DNA from: Neobacillus niacini NBRC 15566 | Lineage (GTDB): Bacteria > Bacillota > Bacilli > Bacillales > Cytobacillaceae | Reading direction: 5' to 3' | Length of the DNA stretch: 64,000 nt | NCBI RefSeq assembly: GCF_001591505.1 | Contig: NZ_BCVA01000001.1 | Span: 248,001 to 312,000 of the forward strand | Part shown: positions 9,518 to 18,840 of the stretch, in pieces | How the letters are laid out: every line of letters begins with the position of its first letter | How positions within the stretch are numbered: position 1 is the stretch's first letter | Position numbers and translations under genes: made by a program | Notes under the pieces: generated by a model | Seen by the model: the letters and a program-made list of their open reading frames with translations, nothing else | The model's database searches: none | What the model was told of the DNA's origin: nothing

Positions 9518-9670
9518 TGTTCTCCTCCATTCTGCAAACACATACATATGCAAAAGTAATCTAAATATTCTTTCATAGATAAACTTAATGGTACCACCGG
9601 TAAGCGAACTGTACAATAAACGTATTTTGTCGTATTTTGCTTCTGCATAAAGTGACAATTTTCTTAGCAT

Positions 9671-9706
9671 AAAAAAAAGATGAGACATCATTTAGAGGTC
9701 TCATCT
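9671..9706 (-). terminator. terminator of the pst-phoU operon
   Basis: A 9-bp stem (agatgagac / gtctcatct) with an 8-T run on the minus strand begins 15 bases after the phoU stop. Confidence 0.85.
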
Positions 9707-9720
9707 TAGGTGGATTATTA

Positions 9721-10380
9721 TTACTCATTTAGGTTGAATTTTTTCCCAGTTACAAGATAGATTACATTCTCAGCAATGTTCGTTGAATGATCAGCAATTC
9801 TTTCGATAAATCTGCATACAAAAGATAGTTGAATAATCTGGTTTGTTGCATTCGGGTTTTCTGGGACCATGCTAATTAGTTCATGAACTAATTTACCAAA
9901 CATATTATCCACTTCATCATCCTTCTCAGCACAATTCTGTGCAAGCATAACATCTTCATCAATATATGCTTTAATTGACATTGTGACCATTTCAAGTGCT
10001 TGATCCATCATCTTTGGAATATCACGAATTTCTTTAAAGTGCTTTTCATTACCAATATGAATGGCTGCTTTTGCTATATTTACCGCCATATCGGCCATAC
10101 GTTCTACTTCCGATGAAACCTTTAAAGCCACATTGAGTGTTCTCAAATCTTTTGCGACGGGTGATTCTCTTGCAATCAAAAGCAAAACGGTATCATGAAT
10201 TTCATGTTCTAAGGTGTCTATTTTATCATCACCATCAATGACTGCATTAGCTAATTCAATATCATGGTTAATTAGGGCACTTAGTGAATCACGAACAGCA
10301 GTCTCCGCTAAACGTTCCATTTCTAAAAGTTTCTCTTTTAAAGCCGTTAATTTACTATCAAATTTCGATCTTGTACTCAT
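9721..10380 (-). CDS. phoU: phosphate signalling protein PhoU
   Basis: A 219-residue cytoplasmic all-helical protein with two PhoU repeats. Each has the acidic metal-binding pattern, seen as E-x3-D in SSEVERMADMAVNIAKAA and FVCRFIERIADHSTNIAE. PhoU couples the Pst transporter to the PhoR-type sensor and keeps the Pho response off at high phosphate. It is the last gene of pstSCAB-phoU, 12 bases after pstB and followed by a terminator. As I recall, the B. subtilis pst operon has no phoU, so control here may be closer to the E. coli type (inference). Confidence 0.95.
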   Translation of the reverse strand: MSTRSKFDSKLTALKEKLLEMERLAETAVRDSLSALINHDIELANAVIDGDDKIDTLEHEIHDTVLLLIARESPVAKDLRTLNVALKVSSEVERMADMAVNIAKAAIHIGNEKHFKEIRDIPKMMDQALEMVTMSIKAYIDEDVMLAQNCAEKDDEVDNMFGKLVHELISMVPENPNATNQIIQLSFVCRFIERIADHSTNIAENVIYLVTGKKFNLNE

Positions 10381-10392
10381 CTCTTCACCTCA

Positions 10393-11193
10393 TCATCCAA
10401 ATCTTCCTGTAATATAGTCCTCAGTTCTCTTATCTGCTGGAGTAGAGAAAATTTTATTAGTTTCAGAGAATTCTATCACTTCTCCATTTAAAAAGAAAGC
10501 AGTTTTCTTAGATATACGTGCAGCCTGCTGCATGTTATGAGTAACGATAATAATACTAAAATCCTTCTTCAATTCTTGTACAAGTTCTTCTACCTTTAAT
10601 GTCGAAATGGGATCAAGTGCAGAAGTAGGCTCATCCATTAAAATGACATCTGGTTCTATCGCAAGACAGCGGGCGATACAGAGACGCTGTTGCTGCCCCC
10701 CAGACAGCCCGTAAGCATTTTGAGTAAGACGATCCTTTACCTCATCCCAAATCGCAGCCCCACGTAAGCTTTTTTCAACAATTTGATCTAAGATTTTTTT
10801 ATCGCGAATACCATGTATTTTTGGTCCATAAGCCACATTTTCATAAATTGATTTTGGAAATGGATTGGGCTTTTGGAATACCATTCCAACCTTTGTTCTC
10901 AATTCTTCTACTTGATAGGATTTATCTAGGATATTTTTCCCTCGATAGAGAATTTCACCTGAAGTTCTAACACCTGGCACAAGTTCTATCATACGATTTA
11001 ATGTCTTAATATACGTTGATTTTCCACAACCTGAAGGTCCGATAATAGCCGTAACTTCATTTTCCATAATATCTAGGTTTATTTTCTTTAGCGCTTGATT
11101 ATCACCGTACCATAAATCTAAGTCGCTTGTTTTATATACAATTTGTTTTTCTTCTGTGTTGACAATATTTGCAGCGGCTGTTGATGTTTCCAT
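10393..11193 (-). CDS. pstB: phosphate ABC transporter ATP-binding protein
   Basis: The ATPase of the high-affinity phosphate importer, 266 residues. Walker A is GPSGCGKST (about 52-60), the Q-loop is [10 protein letters not shown], the ABC signature LSGGQQQR, Walker [14 protein letters not shown], and the H-loop VTHNM. The N-terminal part ([18 protein letters not shown]) is typical of PstB. It works as a dimer under PstA and PstC at the inner face of the membrane. Only one pstB is present, whereas B. subtilis has two (pstBA, pstBB). Confidence 0.97.
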   Translation of the reverse strand: METSTAAANIVNTEEKQIVYKTSDLDLWYGDNQALKKINLDIMENEVTAIIGPSGCGKSTYIKTLNRMIELVPGVRTSGEILYRGKNILDKSYQVEELRTKVGMVFQKPNPFPKSIYENVAYGPKIHGIRDKKILDQIVEKSLRGAAIWDEVKDRLTQNAYGLSGGQQQRLCIARCLAIEPDVILMDEPTSALDPISTLKVEELVQELKKDFSIIIVTHNMQQAARISKKTAFFLNGEVIEFSETNKIFSTPADKRTEDYITGRFG

Positions 11194-11220
11194 TATAGTT
11201 TGCCTCCCTAAATCCTAGCC

Positions 11221-12099
11221 TTAATATCTTTTCTGGAATTTATTTCGAATTAGTACAGCAATTGAATTCATAACAATTAACATGAAAAGTAAAACGATAA
11301 TACCTGCTGCAGCTAAAGCGTGAAACTCTACCTGCGGGCGACCTGTCCAATTGTAAATTTGTAAAGGTAAAACAGTAATACTATCTAAAAATGTTTTTGG
11401 TAAAAATGCAAGAAATAAAGGCATTCCAAGGACAACAAGAGGTGCAGTTTCTCCAATGGCACGAGATAGAGCCAAAATTCCGCCCGTAAGTATCCCAGGA
11501 ATTGCAGCAGGAAGAACAATACGGACAATAGTCTGCCATTTAGTAGCTCCTAACCCAAATGAAGCCTCTCTTAATTGATTTGGCACCGCACGGATAGCTT
11601 CTTGTGCAGCTACAATAATGACTGGCAAAACAAGTAGACTCATGGTAAGTCCTGCGGCCAAAACACTTGTTCCAAATGCTAACGCACGAACAAATACTGT
11701 TAAACCAAGTAACCCAAAAACAATAGAAGGGACACCAGCTAAATTAGAGATATTAACTTTAATAAAGTTTGTTAACGCATTCTCTTTTGCATATTCTTCG
11801 AGATAGATGGCAGTACCCACACCAAGCAATAAAGAAACAGGGGCAACAACAGCCATTAACCAAATGGTTCCAATTAACGCAGCATAAACCCCTGCATTTT
11901 CAGGTTTCCTTGAAGGCAGACTTTGCAAAAATTGCAAATCTAAGTAGCCAAATCCTTGAGAGAATATCCGATATAATAATATTCCTAGTATTAATAAAAC
12001 AAACATAGTTAAAGCAAAAAATATCCATTTTGAAATAGAATTTTTGGATAATCTTGGTTTCATCCGCTTTACTACGGTATCATGATTAATTAGATTCAT
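11221..12099 (-). CDS. pstA: phosphate ABC transporter permease PstA
   Basis: A 292-residue membrane permease with six hydrophobic segments. The cytoplasmic EAA loop is seen as ALGATKWQTIVRIVLPAAIPGILTG-like sequence (about residues 180-200). It forms the phosphate channel with PstC. Its start codon overlaps the pstC stop by 1 nt (base 12099 shared), indicating coupled translation for equal subunit amounts. GGAGGAATATTA precedes the ATG. Confidence 0.95.
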   Translation of the reverse strand: MNLINHDTVVKRMKPRLSKNSISKWIFFALTMFVLLILGILLYRIFSQGFGYLDLQFLQSLPSRKPENAGVYAALIGTIWLMAVVAPVSLLLGVGTAIYLEEYAKENALTNFIKVNISNLAGVPSIVFGLLGLTVFVRALAFGTSVLAAGLTMSLLVLPVIIVAAQEAIRAVPNQLREASFGLGATKWQTIVRIVLPAAIPGILTGGILALSRAIGETAPLVVLGMPLFLAFLPKTFLDSITVLPLQIYNWTGRPQVEFHALAAAGIIVLLFMLIVMNSIAVLIRNKFQKRY

Positions 12100-13046
12100 T
12101 AATATTCCTCCCTAAAACGACGAGTGATGTATTGAGCCAATAAATTCATCACTAATGTAAATACAAAAAGCGTCATCCCAACAGCATAAATACTATAATA
12201 GATCGTCGTACCATATCCTACATCCCCTTGGCTGACTTGGACAATATATGCTGTCATCGTTTGAATGGAGCCCGTTATATTCCATTCAAGATTAGGTGTA
12301 GATCCCCCAGCTACTGCAACAATCATTGTTTCGCCGATAGCGCGTGAGATACCTAATACAATAGAGGCAACTATTCCTGAAATAGCTGCTGGCAAGACGA
12401 CTTTAATAGCTACTTCAAATTTAGTCGCTCCCAGGGCAAGCGCACCTTCTCGCATTGCATTTGGAACCGAAGTCATCGCATCTTCTGAAAGTGAAGCTAT
12501 CATCGGTGTTATCATAATTCCAATGACAATACCAGGACTTAAAGCATTAAAAATTTCAAGGGATGGAATGATATCACGTAATATAGGAGTAACAAAGGTT
12601 AGCGCAAAAAATCCATAAACAATCGTTGGAATTCCAGCTAAAACTTCTAATATCGGTTTAATAATTCTGCGAGCTCGATCAGTTGCATACTCACTCAAAT
12701 AAATGGCTGAAGCCAATCCGATAGGAACAGCAACAATAGCAGCTATTACAGTTACCTTTAAAGTTCCCATTATTAGCGGTAGAATACCGAAAGATCCATT
12801 GGTTTCGGAAAAAGGATACCATACTTTACCTGTAAAGAATTCTTTAATCGATACAGCATCAAAAAATAAAAATGTCTCAAAAATAAGCGTAAGGACAATG
12901 CCAATCGTTGTTAAAACAGAGACAGCTGCCGTGAGGAATAAGATATATGGCATGATTTTTTCTGTAATTCCACCAGCACTTTTCTTTTTCTTCTTCTCTT
13001 GAATCATCTTTTGAACCGAGAAGGAATTGGTGTTTTGAGTGGCCAA
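12099..13046 (-). CDS. pstC: phosphate ABC transporter permease PstC
   Basis: The other channel subunit, with six hydrophobic segments and the EAA loop ALGATKFEVAIKVVLPAA. The frame is open back to an ATG at 13106, but that codon lies in the 3' part of a stem-loop (13078-13105) and has no binding site. A TTG at 13046 (LATQNTNSF...) follows AAAGGGG at 8-nt spacing and gives a 315-residue protein, so I prefer it. The N-terminal KKKKK before the first membrane helix fits an inside location. Confidence 0.92.
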   Translation of the reverse strand: MATQNTNSFSVQKMIQEKKKKKSAGGITEKIMPYILFLTAAVSVLTTIGIVLTLIFETFLFFDAVSIKEFFTGKVWYPFSETNGSFGILPLIMGTLKVTVIAAIVAVPIGLASAIYLSEYATDRARRIIKPILEVLAGIPTIVYGFFALTFVTPILRDIIPSLEIFNALSPGIVIGIMITPMIASLSEDAMTSVPNAMREGALALGATKFEVAIKVVLPAAISGIVASIVLGISRAIGETMIVAVAGGSTPNLEWNITGSIQTMTAYIVQVSQGDVGYGTTIYYSIYAVGMTLFVFTLVMNLLAQYITRRFREEY

Positions 13047-13077
13047 TTTGAAAACCCCTTTCATTCCAATGACAAGA

Positions 13078-13105
13078 TGAGAAGCACATTTTACCATGCT
13101 TCTCA
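13078..13105 (-). promoter_or_regulatory. stem-loop between pstS and pstC
   Basis: A perfect 9-bp stem (tgagaagca / tgcttctca) with a 10-nt loop lies in the gap between pstS and pstC and has no T-tract after it on the minus strand. It is placed to protect the pstS 3' end or mark a processing site. That would explain far more PstS than permease; differential stability of pstS and downstream message is known for the B. subtilis pst operon. Confidence 0.6.
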
Positions 13106-13126
13106 CCTATAAAATTATTCTAACTC

Positions 13127-14089
13127 TTACTTAAGAGTTTCTAATGTATCTAGTTGCTTTGTATAGTCTGCCTCAGGTAATTTTACATAGCCAACATCTT
13201 CAGATAATGTTGCAGCATTTTCTAAAAGGAACTTTACGAAATCATATACTTCTTCTTGATCTTTAATCGCAGAGTTTTTCACATAAGTGAATAATGGACG
13301 TGATAATGGTGCATACTCGCCTGATTCAATAGTTTTATTGTTCGGCTCAACAGGGCCATTTCCGCCATCAATTTTAACAACTTTTAAAGAATCTTTGTTT
13401 TCAGCATAGTAAGCATAACCGAAGTATCCAATTGCATTTTTATCACCCTTAACACCTTGTACTAAGATATTGTCATCTTCCGAAAGAGTTGCTTTTTGAA
13501 CAATCGGTTGTTCATCAAGAATTACTTCATCGAAGTAATCAAATGTTCCTGAATCTGCACCAGGAGAGTATAATTTGATTTCTTCATTTGGCCAATCAGG
13601 ATTGATATCAGACCATTTTTTCGTTGTACCATCTTCGATCCAAATCTTCTTTAAATCGTCGATTGTTAAGCTTTCTACCCAATCATTGTCTTTATTTACC
13701 ACTACTGAAAGTCCGTCAAATGCTAATTTTACTTCTGTAAAATCAATACCTTTTTCTTTAAGACCGGCTGCTTCCTCATCTTTTATAGGACGAGAAGCAT
13801 TACTTAATTCAGTTTCACCTGCGATGAATGCTTTAAAACCGCCTCCAGTTCCTGATGAACCAACAGAAACTTTAACGCCTGGTTGTGTCATACCATATTC
13901 TTCAACAACTGCTTCCATAATTGGGAAAACTGTAGATGAACCGTCTATTTTAATTTCACCTTGAAGTTGCTTTACTTCTTCGCCGGCTTGTTCTTTGTTG
14001 CCTTCAGTACCTTGTGCGCCACAAGCTGCAGTGATTGCTAGCACACCAGACATCATTGCTGTTAGTGCTAATTTCTTAAAGCTTTTCAT
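13127..14089 (-). CDS. pstS: phosphate-binding lipoprotein PstS
   Basis: The extracellular phosphate receptor of the importer, 320 residues. A lipoprotein signal (MKSFKKLALTAMMSGVLAIT-A-A-C) puts the lipidated Cys at residue 23. The mature part has the phosphate-binding motifs IDGSSTVFPI and SSGTGGG (both anion-binding Ser/Thr/Gly loops) and the family block PGADSGTFDYF. First gene of the operon, preceded by a Pho-box array and a GGGGGAATTAAGT site. Strong phosphate-starvation induction is expected. Confidence 0.96.
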   Translation of the reverse strand: MKSFKKLALTAMMSGVLAITAACGAQGTEGNKEQAGEEVKQLQGEIKIDGSSTVFPIMEAVVEEYGMTQPGVKVSVGSSGTGGGFKAFIAGETELSNASRPIKDEEAAGLKEKGIDFTEVKLAFDGLSVVVNKDNDWVESLTIDDLKKIWIEDGTTKKWSDINPDWPNEEIKLYSPGADSGTFDYFDEVILDEQPIVQKATLSEDDNILVQGVKGDKNAIGYFGYAYYAENKDSLKVVKIDGGNGPVEPNNKTIESGEYAPLSRPLFTYVKNSAIKDQEEVYDFVKFLLENAATLSEDVGYVKLPEADYTKQLDTLETLK

Positions 14090-14166
14090 TACTTAATTCC
14101 CCCTACGAAAATTGGTTTGTTTTTATCTTGTTCGTTTTCCTTACAAGACTAATAATATACTCCTTC

Positions 14167-14226
14167 TGTAAAGCTTGTTTTAATGGATTGTAAAGGTTTT
14201 GTAAAGGTATGTATGACTTTTGTAAA
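14167..14226 (-). promoter_or_regulatory. PhoP (Pho-box) array of the pst operon
   Basis: Read on the minus strand, TTTACA-like hexamers start a set of direct repeats. On the plus strand TGTAAA/TGTATG lies at 14189, 14200, 14210 and 14221 (spacing 11, 10, 11), with another TGTAAA at 14167, two periods away. This is the B. subtilis PhoP~P pattern TT(A/T)ACA with 4-6 nt spacers. A TATATTATT stretch about 10-20 bases nearer pstS would serve as the -10. Presence of PhoP itself is not shown by this window. Confidence 0.8.
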
Positions 14227-14274
14227 TCATAAATAAAATGTATTAATGATAGCATGTTCATTTATAAAAATAAT

Positions 14275-14309
14275 ATGAAAAAACCTGCCTCAATTTTTGA
14301 GACAGGTTT
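14275..14309 (-). terminator. terminator after pbpA
   Basis: A stem of about 12 bp with one mismatch (aaacctgcctca / tgagacaggttt) and a 6-T tract on the minus strand lies just below the pbpA stop. Confidence 0.85.
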
Positions 14310-14316
14310 GTGAAAT

Positions 14317-16476
14317 CTATTGATTATTTTGCTGAGTTTCTGTTGTTTCAGCTGTACCATCGGCATTTTGTGCATCGTCTTGATTTTCCGTCGCAGGAGT
14401 CTGCTTCTTTAGATTAAAATACGTATCCAAAACCCTTTTTCCAATCACATTGGCAGTAGCCGGGCCACTGTTTCCTTGGTATGCCCATGGAACCATAACA
14501 GCCATTGCCACTTCTGGATTATCAAACGGTGCAAAGCTTACAAGACTTAAATTCATCACTTTTGGCGGTATTTCCCCAAATTTCTTCCTTTCAGGACCAT
14601 CATAAAAAGCTTGAGCGGTTCCTGTTTTACCTGCAGGATTGTACTCGGAACCCTTAAAGGTACTAACACCGGTACCATCTCCTACTTGCATAACCATTCT
14701 AAAGCCTTCCTGTACCCGATCGATCCATTCATCCTTGCCATCGATACGATTTATTATCGTTGGTTGAATTTCCTGGAAAATCGGACCTAGTTGTTTGTTG
14801 TCAAGCATAGGTTCACGAATTTCCTTAACGATATGAGGTTGAACACGATACCCGCCGTTAGCAATGGTTGAAACATACTGCGCCAATTGCATTACCGTAT
14901 AGGTATCGTACTGGCCAATGGCTAAGTCAAGCAGTAAACCAGATTGTTTAACCGGACCAGGATAACCAGTACTCTCATTCGGAAGGTCAATTCCTGTTTT
15001 TGTCCCAAGACCAAATTGACTAAATGATTGCCTCATAGTATCAAAAGCAGTTAAATCTAATGGCAGTGGTTTATTTGGTGCATAGTGCCCGCCTGCCATC
15101 TCTATCACTGTTTTCCACATATACACGTTTGAAGATATTTGTAATGCTCTTAGGTCATTAATATTTCCAAAGTTCTTCCAAGAAGACTTAGGTTGTGTAT
15201 TTTTAATCAATAAAGGCGAATCGTACTGAGTTGAACCTGGCTGAATTGCCCCTGTATTATAACCAGTTAAAATCGTCGCACCTTTGACAACAGATCCAAC
15301 TTCATAAGAGGTTGTTATATTGCCAAGTGCAAAGTCACGCATTTCTTGTTTATTGGTCTCGTCATTTTTTGCAATTTGCTTTCCGGCCATTGTTAATATT
15401 TCACCTGTATGTGGGTTCATGAGAACAACAAATGCGCGGTCTAATAGAGCTGATTTGGAATTTTGTTTTGCTTTCCAAAGTTCTTCTTCTATAATTTTTT
15501 CAATTTCAAGCTGAAGATCCATGTCTACGGTTAGAACAAGGTCTTTTCCACGCTGTCCTTCCGAAACAACTTCAGTAGACAAGATTTTCCCTGCTTTATC
15601 GGTAACATTTTTGACCTTACCCTTTTGTCCATGTAAGACATCTTCATATTGAAGCTCAATGTAACTTTTACCGACCCGATCATTTCGATTATAGTCACGA
15701 GCAAGGTACTCTTCTAGTTTATCTTTTGGTAAGCCTTCATCAGAAGATGTAACATTTCCAAGTACAGTCTTTAATGTGTTTCCAAATGCATAATATCGTT
15801 CCCAATCTGTAGTAGTATCAACACCAGGTAAAGCTTCTAAGTTTTCACTGACTACAGCAAACTCTTCGGGGGTGACATTTTCATTCTTTACGATTTGTTG
15901 CGTTAAGGCATAGCCGCTGTTAAATTCCCTAAATATCGCAAGCGTTTCTAAATCCTGTGCAGTTAAACTTTTCAGGTCCTTCTCAGTAATCCTTTTAAGC
16001 TGGAGATTATAGATCTCTTTATCATCCAATTCCTCTTGATCGTATTTGTCCCATTCTTTCTCTGTAATTTTTGCTTTTGCTTTCTCAGGGTTTTTTAATA
16101 TCCAGAAGTCCTGTTTATCACGTTCACGAACTTTTGATATATCTTTATCTATCAGCTTTGCCAAGCGTTCAGCGGTTTTGAGCATTTCTTCTTGGCTTGT
16201 ATCTTGATACTTTGTATATGTGATGGCATTTAACGGTGTATTGTCTACAATAACTTTTCCGTTGCGGTCAAACATTTTCCCGCGGGGCACCGGATTGTTA
16301 ACGGTGATATCTTCCGTTCTCTCAATTTCGCGTTTAAAATCTTCCCCATAAACGATTTGAACTAAACCTAAACGTAGAATAAGAACAGAAAACAACAAAA
16401 ATATAACAAAGAAAAGCATGTTTAAGCGAAAAGTAACACGCTGCGTTTTTTTCTTTTTAATAACCAGGTTTCTCAC
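14317..16476 (-). CDS. pbpA: class B penicillin-binding protein, peptidoglycan DD-transpeptidase (PBP2A type)
   Basis: A 719-residue membrane-anchored cross-linking enzyme. One membrane segment is at about residues 19-40. A dimerisation domain with RGKMFDRNGKVI (about 65-76) follows, then a long linker, then the transpeptidase domain with S395-V-V-K398 (acylated Ser), S448-S-N450 and K617-T-G-T620. The tail is low-complexity, rich in Thr, Glu, Asn and Gln. It acts at the outer face of the membrane in lateral wall growth, normally with a SEDS glycosyltransferase. Its position between the pst operon and the MFS gene matches B. subtilis pbpA (yqgF). Confidence 0.95.
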   Translation of the reverse strand: MRNLVIKKKKTQRVTFRLNMLFFVIFLLFSVLILRLGLVQIVYGEDFKREIERTEDITVNNPVPRGKMFDRNGKVIVDNTPLNAITYTKYQDTSQEEMLKTAERLAKLIDKDISKVRERDKQDFWILKNPEKAKAKITEKEWDKYDQEELDDKEIYNLQLKRITEKDLKSLTAQDLETLAIFREFNSGYALTQQIVKNENVTPEEFAVVSENLEALPGVDTTTDWERYYAFGNTLKTVLGNVTSSDEGLPKDKLEEYLARDYNRNDRVGKSYIELQYEDVLHGQKGKVKNVTDKAGKILSTEVVSEGQRGKDLVLTVDMDLQLEIEKIIEEELWKAKQNSKSALLDRAFVVLMNPHTGEILTMAGKQIAKNDETNKQEMRDFALGNITTSYEVGSVVKGATILTGYNTGAIQPGSTQYDSPLLIKNTQPKSSWKNFGNINDLRALQISSNVYMWKTVIEMAGGHYAPNKPLPLDLTAFDTMRQSFSQFGLGTKTGIDLPNESTGYPGPVKQSGLLLDLAIGQYDTYTVMQLAQYVSTIANGGYRVQPHIVKEIREPMLDNKQLGPIFQEIQPTIINRIDGKDEWIDRVQEGFRMVMQVGDGTGVSTFKGSEYNPAGKTGTAQAFYDGPERKKFGEIPPKVMNLSLVSFAPFDNPEVAMAVMVPWAYQGNSGPATANVIGKRVLDTYFNLKKQTPATENQDDAQNADGTAETTETQQNNQ

Positions 16477-16590
16477 TTCCTTGCCAATTCGACATGATAA
16501 TCCTTATTTTAGCGGAAAATCACCTTACTTTCTACGAAAAAGACTTACCAATTGACATCTTCCTACAATCCACACAAAAACCATAAAAAT

Positions 16591-16628
16591 AAAAAAACAC
16601 GATGAGTAATCGGAATTACTCATCGTGT
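16591..16628 (-). terminator. terminator overlapping the end of the MFS gene
   Basis: A perfect 14-bp stem (acacgatgagtaat / attactcatcgtgt) with a 4-nt loop and a 7-T run on the minus strand. The stop codon of the MFS gene lies at the stem base. Confidence 0.9.
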
Positions 16629-17845
16629 TACGCTGTAGGTAATTGGACTCTCCTTACAAACAAATAAATGAGCGTGTGACCAGCCCCTAGAAATAATAGC
16701 AGGATTGGGATACTTTCCTTCTCATTAAACCAAGTAACTGCTGCTAAGAAGGATAGTATGGAAACAATTCTTCCCAGATTAATATAGATTTCGCGGACGA
16801 CTATATACTCGATTCTCATTTCGGCCGCTTTCCAAGCAGAACCAATTACATCATAGGTAGTGGACACATATGGTACTAGCAAGATAGGATAAGCAACCGC
16901 AATCATCGCTGCGTAAATTAAAAGTTTTACATAATTAATATCCCAAACGATAATCAAAACAGCTAAATAAAGGATAATACCACCAATAAGGATCGCCTTT
17001 TTTCGTCTGTTTTTTTTAATCAACCGGGAGGCAGCATAGTAGGCTATGAAGGAAATTCCGGAGTTAATCAGTCCAAAGGTCCCTAGAGCAAGCTCACTTC
17101 CGGTGGAGATGTAGACCAGTACCGAGATTATAAATAAAAATGTTCCTTCTCTCAGCCCTTGGAAGAAATGCGCATTTGTAATAAGACGCCAGTTTTCATT
17201 TTTCTTTCTTTCTTCTAAAATCCTTTTAAAATCATACCTGCCATTTGCAGGACGTGGCTTTAATGAAAAACTTAAGAAAACAGCTAATGCGAAAAGAGAT
17301 AATGATATTCCAAATACAATCGAATACCCAGTGAACTTTTCAAACCGTGTAATAATAATGCCTGCGGCAATTGGTCCAATCATACCACCGGTAGAGGACA
17401 AAATTCCTAAAAAGCCGTTAAAAAAATCTCTTGTTTCAGGTTCGGTTATTTCAAAAGTTAAGACATTATAAGCAAGCCAATAAAAACCATATCCCACTCC
17501 AAGTAGGCCGCCTAACAGTAATAGATAGGTTGAAGCATTTTTTCCTGTTATTAAAACCATTAAATAAAATATTGCTAAAAAACTAACTCCGATTCTTAAT
17601 ACTTTAACACGATCAATTTTTTTTGCCCATCTACCTGCTAGGATGAAAGTTAAGGGCTGCAAAATAACAATTGAAAGGTTATAAAGCGCGAGGTCTGAAT
17701 ATTCTCCCGTTTGCTTCCATAAATAAATATTTACAAAAGTATTCGATAAAGCAACACTTAAAGAATATAAACCACCAATGATTAACAGCAAGGATAAATC
17801 TTTTGTTAATTCTACGTCACCTAAGAACTTAAATTTTTTCGCCAT
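16628..17845 (-). CDS. yqgE: MFS transporter, YqgE type
   Basis: A 405-residue protein with about twelve hydrophobic segments and the cytoplasmic 2-3 loop (GRWAKKIDRVKVLRIG), a degenerate major-facilitator motif. The central loop (about 195-225: KPRPANGRYDFKRILEERKKN) divides the two halves. The substrate cannot be told. Position next to pbpA agrees with yqgE of B. subtilis. GGGGAGTTACT precedes ATG. It is a single-gene unit between two terminators. Confidence 0.85.
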   Translation of the reverse strand: MAKKFKFLGDVELTKDLSLLLIIGGLYSLSVALSNTFVNIYLWKQTGEYSDLALYNLSIVILQPLTFILAGRWAKKIDRVKVLRIGVSFLAIFYLMVLITGKNASTYLLLLGGLLGVGYGFYWLAYNVLTFEITEPETRDFFNGFLGILSSTGGMIGPIAAGIIITRFEKFTGYSIVFGISLSLFALAVFLSFSLKPRPANGRYDFKRILEERKKNENWRLITNAHFFQGLREGTFLFIISVLVYISTGSELALGTFGLINSGISFIAYYAASRLIKKNRRKKAILIGGIILYLAVLIIVWDINYVKLLIYAAMIAVAYPILLVPYVSTTYDVIGSAWKAAEMRIEYIVVREIYINLGRIVSILSFLAAVTWFNEKESIPILLLFLGAGHTLIYLFVRRVQLPTA

Positions 17846-17904
17846 AGTAACTCCCCTTTGTGATAAGGGTTATTCTTTAACAAGGAGGAAGCCTTTATAC
17901 GAAA

Positions 17905-17939
17905 AAATAAAAAGACAGCTAAAAAAGTCAGCTGTCTTT
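17905..17939 (-). terminator. terminator after sodA
   Basis: A stem aaagacagct / agctgtcttt with T-runs on the minus strand lies 15 bases beyond the sodA stop. Confidence 0.88.
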
Positions 17940-17953
17940 CCACATAACTATTA

Positions 17954-18562
17954 TTATTTCGCTGCAGTGTAACGTTTTGAAACTTCATCCCAGTTAACAA
18001 CATTCCAGAAAGAAGAGATGTAGTCTGGACGACGGTTTTGATAGTTAAGGTAATAAGCGTGCTCCCAAACATCAAGACCAAGGATAGGTGTTTTTCCTTC
18101 CATTAAAGGTGAGTCTTGGTTTGGTGTGCTAGAAACTTCTAATTCACCATTGCTTACAGACAACCAAGCCCAGCCTGAACCAAAACGAGTAGTTGCTGCT
18201 TTAGCAAATTCTTCTTTGAAGCTTTCGAAGCTGCCAAATTTATTATTGATGGCATCAGCTAATTCGCCAGCTGGTGCACCGCCGCCATTTGGTGCAAGAA
18301 TTTGCCAGAATAATGAGTGGTTAGCGTGACCGCCGCCATTATTACGAACAGCTGTGCGAGCTGCTTCTGGTACTGCATCAAGGTTAGCAATAACCTCTTC
18401 TACAGATTTTGATAATAATTCTTCATTTCCTTGTAGTGCGTTATTTAAGTTTGTTACATAAGTGTTATGATGTTTTGTGTGGTGAATATTCATTGTCTCT
18501 TTGTCAATGTGTGGCTCAAGCGCGTCATAAGCGTAAGGTAATTGTGGTAATTCAAATGCCAT
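17954..18562 (-). CDS. sodA: superoxide dismutase [Mn]
   Basis: Cytoplasmic enzyme that dismutates superoxide to oxygen and hydrogen peroxide. The 202-residue protein has the four metal ligands H27, H82, D164 and H168 (in DVWEHAYY), and [11 protein letters not shown], of the Mn form. Start follows AGGAGGAAATACC. A single-gene unit with its own terminator. It is divergent from the Fnr-type regulator across a 278-nt gap with no recognised operator. Confidence 0.97.
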   Translation of the reverse strand: MAFELPQLPYAYDALEPHIDKETMNIHHTKHHNTYVTNLNNALQGNEELLSKSVEEVIANLDAVPEAARTAVRNNGGGHANHSLFWQILAPNGGGAPAGELADAINNKFGSFESFKEEFAKAATTRFGSGWAWLSVSNGELEVSSTPNQDSPLMEGKTPILGLDVWEHAYYLNYQNRRPDYISSFWNVVNWDEVSKRYTAAK

Positions 18563-18840
18563 GGTATTTCCTCCTATGTATAAAAAGTTTTTTAGCTTAA
18601 AGATATGTCTAAAATCAAAACAATTTTAGAATATTCCTAAAGCTTTGTAGCTTAAGATTATCAAAGAAAGTGTTTTCTTTCAAATAAAAAGCTCTGCTCC
18701 TAACAAATATACAATTTCCTTCACAACAAAATTTTATACATTAATTTTTTCAAGTTTTCAATAAATTGTCATGTTTCAACCGGTGATAGGTTGTTAATAC
18801 ATGTTTAAATCAAGTTGTAGGGTGTAAAGGAGATGGACAT

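Noticed and set aside
9518..9691. 58-codon N-terminal extension of the DUF4912 protein
   Set aside because: It runs through the phoU terminator, has no binding site, and the ATG at 9517 has a perfect GGAGGAG site directly ahead of the HTH domain.
12265..12618. 117-codon plus-strand frame opposite pstC (also 12703-13002)
   Set aside because: Shadows of the pstC reading frame with unusual composition (Ile/Pro/Thr-rich) and no binding site.
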